Shown: positions 33,979 to 45,119, numbered from the stretch's first letter. The stretch is 64,000 bases of DNA from Phyto melanocephala (GCA_941918925.1 OW799234.1:71361043-71425042); one strand, 5' to 3'. Notes: generated by a model not told the origin, from the letters alone. Program-made: numbers and translations.

Positions 33979-35271
33979 CAGGATGGGCCAACTTGAAGTG
34001 ACTGATTTAAAATGCTTTTGTATTTCATAATTTTTTTATTTAATTTTGTTTTTGCAAATAAAAGTATACATTATAATTTTTTTTAAGCTAAATATGAAAA
34101 ATTACATCTTTTAGATGGCGTCCATTCTCCTGTTGGCAGTTAATGGCTCTACTCAATACATTTTGCATTACGTTTCTGACTGCAATTGAGCAAAATTCTG
34201 TGCCAATATTCTGCTTTAGCTCCTGAATATTTGGTGGTTTGTTGACGTAATCTCGTTCCTTCAAGAAACCCTACAAAAAAAAAATCGGGAACCGTCAAAT
34301 CTGGTAAACGAGGTGGCCACGCAAAATCTGCATTTTTTTAATTATTCGGTATTCAAAAAGTTCTCGAAGAATTACCATTGTGGTCTTGCGATATGAGCTT
34401 TGGTTCCATCTTGCTGGAACCGTATGTTACGATTATTGAGAACTATCGGACGTAAAAAATTTTCCAACATGGTCCGGTATACCACCCCAGAGACGGTTTC
34501 AGGCTCATTAAGTTCATTTTCGAAGAAATATGGACCAAAAACTTTATCAGCCATGATTCCACACCAAACAGTGCATCTGACCGGGTGTAATTGTGGCTGA
34601 TGCAATGCTCTCGAATTCTCTGTACCCCAAATTCGGCAGTTCTGCTTATTAACATTTTCATTTAAATGAAATGCTTCATCGCTCATAATCAGATTATTCA
34701 AAAAATTGACATTTTTCGTTGCTAGCAAAATCAATCTATTGGCATATTGTAGTCGTTGTGGCACATCCCTCGGCAATAATTCTTGAACCAATTGAATTTT
34801 ATATTGAAAAATCTTCAGATTAACTTTTAGAATACGTCGTAGCGATGTTCTTTAGATGTTCAATTGAGTAGCTCGTCGACGAGTAGACACAGATGGATCC
34901 GTGTGAACACTTTCTCATACAGCTTATATTGTTTGTTCAGTGCGAAAAGGACGAACAACATTTCTTCGTAATTCATTACCCACTGAACGCAAATTCTCGA
35001 AACGGGTCATTAAGCTTCTTATCATGTTTACACTGGGAGCCTCTGCAGTATTTAAATGCTGACTGTATTTTCTTTGCGTTGTAACAATTGATCGCCTGGA
35101 AACATTATAAAATTCAACAATTTTTACACGTTCTTCCACTAAGTATGATGACATTATAAAATTTTATAAATTTCTGTATTATCTGCAATAAAAGAAAAAA
35201 AAATTTAAAAAAAATTAAAATACAAAAATTATAAGCATTTCAAATCTGTCTCTCCAAATTGGCCAACCCTG
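33979..35271 (-). mobile_element. Near full-length DD41D mariner element
   Basis: This is a 1,293-bp element flanked by TA on both sides (33977-33978, 35272-35273). The TIRs are about 39 bp: CAGGATGGGCCAACTTGAAG on the left and, inverted, CAGGGTTGGCCAATTTGGAG on the right, continuing GAC.GATTT.AAATGCTT. It is the best-preserved DD41D element here and serves as the length reference for the deleted copies. Confidence 0.88.
34040..35154 (-). pseudogene. DD41D transposase, frameshifted
   Basis: The frame starts at ATG 35152-35154 (MSSYLVEERVKIVEFY), a helix-turn-helix N-terminus, and continues as SVNMIRSLMTRFENLRSVGN before a stop near 34924. Further frames give STRRATQLNI and YKIQLVQELLPRDV. 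The clean frame 34372-34791 carries the first catalytic Asp in IMSDEAFHL, then NVNKQNCRIWGTENSRALHQ, TVWCGIMADKVFGPYFFENE, and the second Asp in RFQQDGTKAHIAR. The third block is scrambled by a deletion near 34290-34350. Recognisable C-terminal pieces (GNLTVPDF-like, NHQIFRS-type) follow. Spacing to the third Asp fits DD41D in relatives but is not directly measurable here. It is dead. Confidence 0.8.
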
Positions 35272-35439
35272 TACAGTTAAGTGTTAAAAATAAATATATG
35301 TTTTTATAACAACAACAAATTCACTTCGAATTTGAATTTTTAGCGACGTGTAATTAAAATAGTGGGTGTAAACCTAAAAATGCAAGTTTTTTTTTAATAC
35401 ATAGATTTTATTTTAAAAATGTGTACAATGTTGGTCTAT

Positions 35440-35765
35440 TCATAGTACTGATTTATAGCTACGACCTTTTCCCTTCTTTCTGGCAACATATGGATTCTGC
35501 GCCACAACAACTGCTGATGTACTACCAAATCAAGCTTATTTCGAATTCTCTATTCTGATGTGCAACTAATGGCAGAGTGAGCGTTATAAATCAACCACTT
35601 CTTTGGAAATAGTTCTTAACAGGTATTGCAACATGTAGCCGATCGTTGACACGATGCAATAGTACAGTTTAATTCTGGGTGTTTTTCGGCCAATGCTTGC
35701 TTCAAATGAATCACTTGCATTCGGTACGGATTCCCTGTGATGGTTCGACCCAAATTTCAGCAGCT
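35440..35765 (-). pseudogene. DD34D mariner transposase C-terminal remnant
   Basis: On the minus strand, broken frames give YRMQVIHLKQALAEKHPELN, then NDRLHVAIPVKNYF (family block HDNARPHVAxxVKxYL with the second Asp). After degraded sequence comes DLVVHQQLLWRRIHMLPERR and EKVVAINQYYE (family block RGIHMLPERWEKVVASDGQYF). This is the order of classical mariner (DD34D) transposases and differs from the DD41D copies nearby. The N-terminal half is absent. A DD41D element begins immediately to the right, which suggests the younger element landed in or beside this older one. Confidence 0.7.
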
Positions 35766-35772
35766 CATAATG

Positions 35773-36636
35773 AAGGGTGTCTCAGTAAGTACCCAGATTT
35801 TAGCTCAAAGAGTGTTTTTGGCTTATTCGCATAATTCCGAGAATTCACAAAACCACAAAGAAACCTCACAGTTTTAAATCGCATGATCTTGATGGTCAGT
35901 TGACGGTCAAAATTTTTTGAGATTATTTGTTCTGAAAATCGTTTATGCAATATATGAACTGTTTTATGCGCGCTGTGGTACTGTCTTGCTAAAGCCACAT
36001 GTAGTCTAGCTCCATGCACTTCAGTTTGGGCTACAAGATCTCCATTATCATGATGCTGCAATGAATGCCGTTCACATCCACTGCAATTTTGGCATTAGAC
36101 GGTTGCTGGTTTTGTGTGAGTTTGTTTCTCAGGATTTTCGGAGCCCAAAAAACGACAATTTTGTGTATTCAATAATTCATTCCGATAGAAATGAGGGTCA
36201 GTGGAGAAGCTTACTTTTTTAAAATTGGCATTAAATTTACTTTGCTCCATTACCCATCGAATGAATTGTCGGCACATTCCATGATCTGCCGCCATGGAGA
36301 TAATGGGCGATTTTGCGCAAAATTTTTATTAATGAATTATAAAAAAAATTGATATAAATAATCGATATGACTCTAAGCTTTTATGCAGCTATTCTTTTTA
36401 ATTTCTTTAAAAAATTAGGAAAGTACATCAACCAATTTCATAACCTTCAGAACTAAACCAAATATTCCCACAAATATTTTAACTTTAAAGCCAGAAAGAA
36501 TGTACTTTTTCACACTAACCTGAAAAAGCTGTTATACATAATTTATTATTTTCATTAAAAAAATCTAAAAAAAACCCTTAAAGAATAAATAAATTTTAAG
36601 CATTTAAAATCAATCAGTCCATGTTGATACACCCGG
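35773..36636 (-). mobile_element. DD41D mariner-like element, internally deleted
   Basis: The ends are AGGGTGTCTCAGTAAG on the left and, inverted, CGGGTGTATCAACATG on the right, about 864 bp apart. On the minus strand, MAADHGMCRQFIRWVMEQSK, FNANFKKVSFSTDPHFYRNE (degenerate first Asp block, SDEAHF become STDPHF) and TQNCRFLGSENPEKQTHTKP are in one frame. After a deletion, AHKTVHILHKRFSEQIISKN and FVNSRNYANKPKTLFELK lie in the next. The second and third catalytic residues are lost or blurred. The N-terminal DNA-binding part is missing. Confidence 0.75.
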
Positions 36637-37780
36637 TACACATTTAAGTTGTAAGATCTTGACTTTTTGTTAATATTAAGTTATTAAAAGTTTTTATTCA
36701 AATACACTATTGCCACTGTTTGATTTCTAACACACAACTCCACAATTCAACACAAATCGAAAAATCTTTTTAATCTTTTTTTAAATCTTTTTATACAGAA
36801 AAATATAAAAATTAATTTCAATTACGAAAATAATTTTGCTTATTAAAATTTTATTTGATTTTGATCCAACCATCAAAACCATACTAATAATTAGTGGAAA
36901 ATTATTAATTTCAATTGAAAAACATTACGAAAAAGGTTAATTAAGAAATTGATTAAAATTTGTATAAATTTTAAAAATTACTTCAATCAATTGGATTACT
37001 TCTATTATTGATTAATACAGATTTTATTACATTAATTATTTATATTAATGAAGTTGCTTTAAAAAAAAATCCCTTAATTTGATATATTTATTTGTGGCTA
37101 TTCCGTAATCTGAGTAAAATCAAATTGTTCGAATTTGTCAGTGCATACCAATTTCGAACAACTCAATTTATTTTGGAACACAGAGCAGAGAGTATTTATT
37201 TATTTTTAACAAACAAATTTTCTTTAATTATATTTCTTCAATTATTCATTTTACTCGTTCGCTTTTTTTTGGATTTCGGTGGCGTTTTTAATTCCGACAA
37301 CTGATATCGGATAGTTAGACCTTAACATAAAGATATTCTGCGAGGAAACAGTAGGTGTTTATTGCAAAATTATGAGAATTAGAAAAACTACTTATCATTA
37401 CTTAGGCATTCGGGATACAACGGATTTTGATAAGGGAACATCTTCAATAACTTTTTAAACTTCATTCATACCATAAAAAAAGCTTTTTATGTTAAGGTGA
37501 ATCGGTGTCCAACATAACAGTACCATTATGTTAGAACCACTTGACATTAAAGTCCGATTCTAGTCAAAACAGTTGTTAACACCAGTGACTTCAGAAAGGG
37601 GTTTTTAAAGACATGCATACATATGTATGTACATACATTAACATTAAGGTGATGCATTGCCACCTGGTGAACCAAGATTATTTCCTGTTTTTTTTTTAAA
37701 TCCGTTAACATTTCTACATATGTACATACTTACATATGTATGTATGTATGCAGGTACTTACCAAATCATTCTTTCTCAGA
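36637..37780. other. Gene-free AT-rich stretch
   Basis: No gene recognised. Palindromic AATT-rich phrases are frequent at 36780-37000. TATG microsatellites lie at 37615-37640 and 37725-37750. Confidence 0.5.
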
Positions 37781-37798
37781 TTGTTAATAGGGTTTCCA

Positions 37799-38590
37799 CG
37801 GGAGTATTGGTATTTTTGTCGACAGTCAGAAGACTCAGGTCATACATTACTACGTCTAATCTAGTTGGCCAATGTAGAAGGGAACTGTCAAGGCTTGGTC
37901 AACGGGCTGACGTTACTCTAGTTTGGGTTCCCGCGCATAAGGGCCACAATGGTAACGAGCGGGCTGATGAGCTAGCCAAGAGAGGATATGCTTTGGATAT
38001 CTCTCTCGCAAGTGCAGTTGCAATCCCGTTAGGGACTATTAAAAGCAGAATCTCCAGACACTTCCTCCGGAGGGCCGATGACAGGTGGCGTGGGCTGAGC
38101 ACGTGTAAGGTGGCACGGCTTACGTGGCCCTCTTTTGATGAAAGGCGTACATTGCAACTTACTAGTCGAAGTCGGAGGGACATATCGAGATTGCTGGCGG
38201 TATTGACAAGTCACTGGATGTTAGGCAAACATGCAAGTCGACTCGAACTTCCATCGAACGACCATTGTCGCAGCTGTCGGGATAGAGAGAAGGAGGAATC
38301 GTTTTTCCACCTTCTTTGCGAATGTCCTGCACTGGCGGCTAAAAGACACAGATTTCTGGGTTAACATGTACTGGATGGCCTCTCTGCGATATCTGAAGTT
38401 AGACTGAATTATCTACTGAGATACCTCACGGCCACGGGGTGGATCTAGTATCTTAAATACTCTTGGATTTATTCTGAGATACATTGGAGCTGACGAGTGA
38501 TGTTGTCCTGTCGAAACGGAGTCATACAGACTCTACTTGACTGTTTGCGTGTAGCGAACTACCACGGTAACCAACCAACCAACCAACCAA
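37799..38590 (+). mobile_element. 5'-truncated RNase H-bearing LINE with target duplication
   Basis: This is the 3' end of a non-LTR retrotransposon. The target duplication is clear: GTTAATAGGGTTTCCA at 37783-37798 and GTTCATAGGGTTTCCA at 38591-38606 (15 of 16 identical). The 3' tail is a (CCAA)n run at about 38573-38590. The coding part begins inside the RNase H domain with IFVDSQ, a catalytic Asp block, in one frame. It shifts frame and continues from RLRSYITTSNLVGQCRREL through VTLVWVPAHKGHNGNERADE (catalytic His and Asp). The C-terminal zinc-knuckle-like segment HCRSC...FFHLLCECPAL follows. A stop at 38362-38364 precedes the natural end (TATGWI, TAG 38446-38448). The layout suggests an I/LOA-type clade, but the clade is inferred. 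Confidence 0.88.
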
Positions 38591-38860
38591 GTTCATAGGG
38601 TTTCCAATAGTTTATTCTTTTCTGGCAGTCCAATGAATTTCAGTTTTACAATTTTCTCAATAAAACTTTGTTTTTGATAAAAATTTTACTACATATTTTT
38701 TTATATTTTTTATTTTTTTTTTTTAAGTGACATAATTCTCCTGGTTTGTTACAAAAATTTAAAACCATTAATTAAAATTTATTAGATAAAATAAAAATAT
38801 TATTTAAATTTGTAAATAGTTCAAATATTAAATTATTTAAAAGTTTTTGGACGATTATTA

Positions 38861-39795
38861 TACCCTTCACCTGTGGTGTACTTTCTACAATTTTCATTTC
38901 CGACTCCATAAAGTATGAATAAAGAAGTCGATTAAGCTCTGACCATCTGCCCGTCTATCCGTGTGTTGGTTGAAATAATCTTTTAGAAGCAACCAGATGT
39001 TCCTCAGATCTGTGTTTGGTATTAATCTTTTGGAAATATCCGAAAATAAATTGCTATTGAAACTCAGCACAATCGCCTCATAACTTTCTGAGATATGAGC
39101 AAATAAACACGACCGCCTCTGTGTTTGCTCTTATTTTTACCACCAAAATTAAATTTTTCAGCCATATAATAATTTATGGTACTTTTGCTACTATTTGTAG
39201 ATATAATATGCCTCTAGAGATATTCGTGAAAAATTTTGGATAAAGCAGGCTCTAATCGATAAAGTTATAGGCAATATTTTTAAACATATATTCCAAAAAT
39301 TTACAAAAGAAAATCATTTTTTTTTCAGCTTCTAGACAACCGAGAGGGTCAATATTGGTATTATCTGAAAGGACTTGACTAGCGCAATATAAGCACTATA
39401 AAATTTAAAATTCATGTTGGCCACCACTACAAAATGGCGGACGATAAATTTATATATGAGTCAAATCTGGTATTTTAAAATGTAACTTCTTTAACTCCCT
39501 CAATATTGGTATGAAATGAAAGGACTTGACCAGTAGCATATAGTTAATTGTTAAAAATGTAAAATCCAAGATGGCCTCTAAAACAAAATGGCAGATAAAA
39601 TTTTTTTAACCCCATCAATAGGGGTATCAAATGAAAGGTCTTGACTACTAGAATACAGATAACTAGGTAAAAATTCAAAATCAAGGATGGCTTCAGAAAT
39701 AATAAGGAAAAATGGTGTACAACATGAAATATAGGTTAAGCTACGGTGTGAGATTATACCTTTTTTACATAATGGTGAGGGGTAACATTTAATAT
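38861..39795 (+). repeat. Family-B dispersed repeat
   Basis: The copy starts TATACCCTTCACCTGTGGTG and contains CCGTGTGTTGGTTGAAAT, AGATGTTCCTCAGATCTGTG, CATAACTTTCTGAGATATGA, AATCGATAAAGTTATAGGC, several variants of AAATGAAAGGACTTGACCAG, and CAAAATCAAGGATGGC. The right end (GGTGAGGGGTAAC) is a weak match to the expected GGTGAAGGGTAT. The region between 38607 and 38860 is AT-rich and empty. Confidence 0.65.
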
Positions 39796-40485
39796 TTGCC
39801 GTTTTTCGCCTTTAATACAACATGAAGGTCATATTTCATAAATTTTTTACAATATTTTTTTATTGCTGTTTGCAATTCTTAAACTGAAACTGACTATAAA
39901 GTATCGATGTGTTTGTACAAAACAAAAAACTCTGTGAAAAAACATAACAATAATGTTTATTTGGACAATTTTATTTTTTTTGTTTGATTGTTAAATGTGT
40001 TAGCGAATAAGTATCGATATCCAAAGACAATTAAATGAATAAACTGACTAAAAACGTTAAAGAAATCAACATAAAACGAGATTTAAAATAAAACAAGTCA
40101 TTGTGAATTTGTAACATTTGATTGCAGTTTAACGGTTTTGTTAATTTTTCTTATACAGATTTATTCTTCTTATTTTTTTTTATTTCATTATTGGCTAAAA
40201 ATAATAAAGTCATTATTTTTTATACAATTGAATGAGAAATTACAATGAACGGTGCTAAAGAAACAATGAATATAAGACAAATAAAAATGAAATATAAAAT
40301 AACTTAGAAATACAATGCCACTTAGCTAATTCACAGTCTGAATGGTAAGGAGACTGTTGAGGAACCAACACAACTAAGAAACAAACTTCCTACAAAATAC
40401 ACGTCAGCAACCCACCACCAAAGCGGTGACTACAGCAGTACTTCTTAACGTGCTCCATAGGCGACAACTAAAGATCGCAAAAAGT
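39796..40485. other. Gene-free stretch
   Basis: Nothing recognised. Confidence 0.5.
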
Positions 40486-40487
40486 TT

Positions 40488-40665
40488 TTATACCCACCAC
40501 GCAAAGAAATGGCGGCGGGAATATTCATTTTGTCATTCGGTCTGTAACACATCGAAATATCCATTTTAGAACCCATTAAGTATATATTTTCTGAGTCCTG
40601 GTCCGTCTGTCCGGCTGTCCATCTGTCCGCCTGTAAAAAGCCGGAAGCTTATTGGTTTTGAATGG
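40488..40665 (+). repeat. Dispersed fly repeat fragment (TATACCC...GTCCGTCTGTCC type)
   Basis: TTTTTATACCCACCACGC, TTTGTCATTCGGTCTGTAAC, ACATCGAAATATCCATTTTA, AAGTATATATTTTCTGA and GTCCGTCTGTCCGGCTGTCC occur in an order that I recognise from dispersed repeats common in fly genomes. It resembles the left end of family B but is a separate type. Non-coding. Confidence 0.5.
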
Positions 40666-40937
40666 TATTGAACATGGGCTAAATCAGTATATTAGGACGA
40701 GAGTACGAGTACATATACACCATTGTAAAATAACACTGAGTGACAAAAGCGCTTAACTTAAATAGAAAAACAAGATCTCAGATCCCTTTATAGATACAAT
40801 TTTGGTAAATAACATCATGGATTACATAATTCTCGTGTGAACGTGTAGACATATAATGCTATTAATTGTTAAAGAGAAGCCGTCACGAAATAAAAAATAT
40901 GACGACAAATTCCGTTTTAAAGGTCACACTATTAAAC

Positions 40938-41061
40938 ACTGTCTGCTGTATTCATAAAAAATATTTTGGGTTTATTGAAGGCCTTCTTAACAAATTTCTA
41001 TACAACATTTGTCAAATAAGTTTTAAATAAACCTAAAAAATTGTATATGAATACGGCAGTG
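40938..41061. mobile_element. Short palindromic MITE, copy 1
   Basis: CTGCTGTATTCATAAAAAAT... at the left is matched in inverted form by CTGCCGTATTCATATACAAT... at the right. Both continue to a shared GGTTTATT, so nearly the whole ~120 bp can fold back. The centre (ACAAATTTCTATACAACATT) matches the fragment at 55803-55901. No coding capacity. Confidence 0.65.
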
Positions 41062-42145
41062 TAATAATATGTATAAGAAAACCCACTTTCCTAACTCCGA
41101 TTGATGCCGAACAAACAACCAAGTAACTCTGTTAAAGGGCAACGGCAACTAAAGCCTTTTTTAGGCGAGACAAAAAACCATTCTAGATAAAACTATGGGT
41201 GTACCAGTCATGTCATCAAAAAGTTTTGTAAAAATTTCAGACAAATATCTTTTAAAGATTAGATCCTAACAAAGGCTAAAAAAGGCAAACACTTTTGCTC
41301 AGAAATAACAAAGTATATCCTTAGCTATATTCTTAAAAAAGAAATAATTTGTAAGCCAGCAAACGTTGTCGACACACATCTTTAGTGTTTAACGCGTTTT
41401 GAAAAATATTTGGAAGTTACGCTGTTATCCCGTTAAAAACATCGAAATTAGTCCACTTTATTTTCAAAATTTTTAAAATCATCCAAAGGACCTTTAAAAA
41501 ACATAAGATCGCCAAGAATTTACAATGGAGGTCGGCTATGAAAACCACAAAACTTACATCGAGCCCTTTGCGCGAAATTATCGTATATGCCAATTTTTTG
41601 GAAATTGAGTTTTTGATGCAATCTTGTTATACATTCAAAGAGACGTCACCTGACAAAATATTGTAGGCGAATTCCACTTCGTTGCTCCAAAAATTGATTG
41701 AATACTTTACCGTATGTTTCACTCCTTTTTGTCTTGTGAGCGATTTTATCGTATCTGCCAATGAAGAATACTTTGCATATTGTAGTTGTTACAATATTTA
41801 AATACTACATATTTCTTTCTAAGTTAGAATTAGAAGGTAAAGGGAACTGCTCGCTTTATTTTGTTTTGTTTGCCTCTATTCGTTTTACCGTTAATTTTAC
41901 AGAAAGAGCATATTAAAGTTGAAGAGAAGCATTTAGCATGCATTATTTTTCTGATCATGTGTTTGAGGTAATCAGTTATTGTAAACCACTCCAAGTTAAA
42001 CATTGTCTACAGAGAAATTAATAAATAGTGCTTTAATAATGCTATCAGTTTCCAAAACCGTAATTAAATAATATAATTTAAATCGATTCGATTTGCAAAA
42101 AGTTTTGAATACTCCGTTAAGAAGTAAAATAATCCTTTTTTACTC
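41062..42145. other. Gene-free stretch
   Basis: No gene recognised. TTACGCTGTTATCCC at about 41414 looks like a mitochondrial 16S phrase but has no supporting flank. Confidence 0.5.
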
Positions 42146-42184
42146 ACGCAAGTACAAGCAAGTACAATTTCAGCGCTAATGAAA

Positions 42185-42413
42185 ACGGCACTAGGAATGG
42201 CTATTGTTATTTGTGGGGTGAGCGTGATGGTAAGCGAGGCTGCAATGAAATTTGCACAGCCCTGAATAAGTACTTAATAATCGTAGACCAAAGGAAGACA
42301 GTTAAAGACATAGCCCTATACTGTGACAGTTGCATTGGCCAAAACCGCAACAAGGCTGTATTAGCTATGCTGACACATTTTTCAAACTTCGTTGAAAAAA
42401 TTAAAATAACATA
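42185..42413 (+). pseudogene. Transposase-like ORF, left part
   Basis: The frame reads NGTRNGYCYLWGERDGKRGC, then NEICTALNKYL, DIALYCDSCIGQNRNKAVLA and MLTHFSNFVEKIKITY. The block with a central Asp and CxGQNRN resembles an RNase H-like/DDE region of a protein type widely spread in insect genomes and often annotated as uncharacterised. The recalled pattern is YCYxWHEGxAKRGxNEIxSC...YSDNCxGQNRN. It is most likely transposon-borne. The frame is interrupted at a TA (42412-42413) by a pogo-like element and resumes at 43157. No start codon or upstream half was found. Confidence 0.6.
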
Positions 42414-43154
42414 CAGTAGACTCGCGGTAACAAAAACACGGCCTTACGTGAACACCGGATAAGATGAACATAATTTTTTTTTTTTACACTGACTACTCTG
42501 TAGCGTGAACACAGTGAGAAAGCCCTATAACGTGAACAAATTTGTCGGTTATTCAAATCGTTTTCATAAAAAGGGGTATCCCCGTAAATGAATGCACAGG
42601 TTTAGTTTAGTACGCGCTGCTGATTTAGCATGATCTTATCAAAGTTTTTCGTGAAAAATGTCACAAAAATTCTAAAGTTAAACTTCTTGTGATTGGAAAG
42701 GCAAAAAATTCTAGTTCTTTTACAAATTTTGAATCTCCTGCGGACTACAATTGCTCCAAATCGTAATGGATGACAGCTGCCATTTTTGGAAATTTGTTTA
42801 ACTATTAATGTACGCTATTAGCTATTTAAGTTCAACCTGGCAATGTCTTGAAGAGAAATCAATAGCAAAATGCTCAACAAACATTTTTAGCTCTTTAGAA
42901 GATGAAGAAGACTGTGAAGAGGATATCCCGTTAGCTTTTTTTGAGAAAAAGCATTTGTTCAGCAATTAAAATTTAAAAATTAAAAGATAATTTTTAAATT
43001 TTTTTCTTAACAAAATATATGTACATAACAATCCGAAATACAAAAAAATATATGAATTTGAGTTAAATTACGTCTAATTTATTTGGAAATTTTAAAGAGT
43101 TACACCTTCGTCAACATGAACAACTTCGCAAACGTGAACACGCTCGGTCTACTG
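42414..43154 (+). mobile_element. pogo/Tigger-like non-autonomous element
   Basis: This 741-bp insert starts CAGTAGACTCGCGGT and ends (inverted) CAGTAGACCGAGCGTG. It is flanked by TA (42412-42413 and 43155-43156). CAG ends with a TA duplication are typical of pogo-group Tc1/mariner elements. GTGAACA and ACGTGAAC phrases recur inside each end. Degenerate coding traces include MSQKF near 42659 and a C-terminal-like TWQCLEEKSIAKC...EDEEDCEEDIPLAF at 42840-42945. The body is mostly non-coding. Removal with one TA restores the host frame exactly. Confidence 0.8.
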
Positions 43155-43361
43155 TATTTACCTCCCGGTCATACAATGATACCAGTTGTTTCTGTGCATA
43201 GCACAATTGAATCATTTGTACGCAGTCGTACCATTTGGGCGCCAAGTGAATGGCCCACAATTATTCGCAATGCACTACCTAATCCATCGGGGTACAAGTG
43301 TATTGAAACAGGCCACTCAGAGTTTGAAAACTGGAAATCGGTTATTATCAAACAAAGTTAA
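43155..43361 (+). pseudogene. Transposase-like ORF, right part
   Basis: This continues the ORF at 42185-42413. The frame reads LPPGHTMIPVVSVHSTIESF, then VRSRTIWAPSEWPTIIRNA, ending ENWKSVIIKQS and TAA at 43359-43361. In the recalled family this block is LEPGHTxMExDSxHxxIE...W.P..W..II. The Asp of the usual DS(V/M)HS motif is Val here, so a catalytic-type residue is probably lost. Apart from the pogo-like insertion the two parts have no stops, so the host ORF may have been fairly intact when hit. Confidence 0.6.
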
Positions 43362-43574
43362 GCTAAACATAAATAAAGTTCGCATAGCTTTATAAGACAA
43401 AAAATCTTAATCAATTGAACTCATCAACGAGTTTTCCGACAATTCCACTAAAAAAAAACTATAAATAACTTAAATTTTACCTTTGAGTTACAAAAGTTGT
43501 ACAATTCACCTTTGTGTATCTCTTTGCAAAAATTCAATGATTAGAAAAATTTATGTTTAAAAAATAGCATACCG

Positions 43575-43826
43575 TGTATTGAATCCTTAACATTATATGT
43601 TGAATTTTGAGTTACCTTCTTTAAAATGGTAGAAATATATTTGTAAAGTTCGTAAGATGGAGAATTCACAAACGAACAAATAGGTCTAAGAGGAAAATCT
43701 TCCTTGTGAATTTTCGGTAATCCATATAACCTAGGTGCAGTAGCAATATTAGTCTTAAGTTTGTTTCTCTCATTAATTGTAATTATATTCTGTTTAAAAA
43801 GTTCCTCAACTAAATCATTATTCTTA
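43575..43826 (-). mobile_element. Inverted 5' segment of the Penelope-like element
   Basis: The minus strand encodes the N-terminal part of the reverse transcriptase: NNDLVEELFKQNIITINERN, then APRLYGLPKIHKEDFPLRPI, CSFVNSPSYELYKYISTILK and NSTYNVKDSI. It lies head-on against the plus-strand remainder, which begins LQFKERIKDQ. In an uninterrupted Penelope-like RT these two pieces are neighbours (VKDS followed by xFKERI). The left edge of this segment and the start of the plus segment are therefore adjacent points of the element, as expected from a twin-priming type 5' inversion. Confidence 0.8.
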
Positions 43827-45119
43827 CAATTTAAGGAAAGAATTAAGGACCAATGTATTATGAATGGGGAGAAATTAATTTCATTGGATGTAGTTTCATT
43901 ATTTCCAAGTATACCTGTTGCCTTAGCATTAGAGATAATAGAAGAAAAATGATGTATTATTGAAGAATACACGATAATAAATAAGGATTTATTTAAACGT
44001 ATTCTTAAGTTTTGTATTGTGGACAATAGATATTTTCAATATAATGGAAAGATATTTATGCAACATGAAGGACTTCCTATGGGATCTCCTGCTTCACCAA
44101 TTGTGGCAGATATAGTTATGGAAAAATTACTAGATTCTTGCATTCAGAAGATGGATATGAAACCAAAATTAATGACTAAATATGTAGATGATCTTTTTTG
44201 TATTATGTCTGAAGAGTTTATTGATCAAATGTTAGACATTTTTAATGATTTTACTTCTTCAATTAAATTTACTATAGAAAAGGAATGTGATTTGAGACTA
44301 CCCTATTTGGATACATTAGTTATAAGAAAGGGAAATAAGTTGTTAATAGATTGGTACCAAAAACCCACTGCTTCAGGTAGAATTATAAACTATAATTCTA
44401 GCCACAATAGGCAAGTTAAAATTAATACGGCTAAAAATTTTGTAGGAAGGGTATTGAAAATTAGTGATAAAGTTTTTCATAAGAAAAATAGGGTGATTAT
44501 TAAGGATATACTTATTGACAATGATTTTCCTATTGGACTTATTAATCGATTTATAAATAATTTTAATGAAAGGAGGGAAAATAACTCAGGGAATATAGTT
44601 AAACCGAAAATTTATAAATCGTTAACGTATGTGCCAGGGATGTCAGAAAGGTTGAAGAATTCGAAAGTTTTTGATAATAATAGATATGGGATGACTTATA
44701 GAATGAATAATACAATAGGTAGATTGTTTAGTAATACTAAGGACAAAATACAGAAATGGGATATGTCTAATATCGTATATAAAATACCTTGCGGAGGAAA
44801 TGATGGGGAAAGTTGTGATAAGGTTTATATAGGAACGACGAAAAATAAACTTAGGACAAGAATTGCTGGACATAAATCTGACCAAAAGTATAGGAATATT
44901 TCTTCACAAAAGACAGCATTATCTTCTCACTGTTCCAACTCTGATCACTTTCCGAACTTTGAAAATGTATCAGTTTTAAATATTGAAAATAATTATAAAC
45001 GTAGATATATGTTGGAAATGTTACAGATAATTAATGTACCAACTACACAGAGAATTAATTATAAGGCAGATACGGATAATGTTGCACAGAGTTATAGACA
45101 TTTAATACATAAGAAATAA
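43824..45119 (+). pseudogene. Penelope-like reverse transcriptase / GIY-YIG endonuclease (one stop)
   Basis: This is a retrotransposon protein that copies its RNA and nicks target DNA. One frame runs from 43824 to TAA 45117-45119 with a single stop (TGA 43950-43952, likely a former Trp). RT motifs are KLISLDVVSLFPSIP, then GLPMGSPASPIVADIV, YVDDLFCIM (catalytic YVDD, residues 55-58 of the frame starting 44019) and LPYLDT. The C-terminus has VYKIPCGG...C (residues 253-266), then KVYIGTTKNKLRTRIAGH (268-285), the GIY-YIG core with Arg and His. The expected Glu is at YMLEML (about 333). RT plus GIY-YIG is diagnostic of Penelope-like elements. The remaining N-terminus lies inverted at 43575-43826; further upstream sequence is missing. 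Low lesion load suggests a fairly recent insertion. Confidence 0.9.

Noticed and set aside
41410..41450. TTACGCTGTTATCCC followed by AACATCGA, resembling insect mitochondrial 16S rRNA
   Set aside because: The two phrases are in the wrong order for 16S and the flanking sequence does not match, so a nuclear mitochondrial insertion is not supported.
43541..44026. 161-codon minus-strand frame as an independent gene
   Set aside because: Only the part within 43575-43826 has meaning (inverted RT segment). The rest is the antisense of the plus-strand RT.
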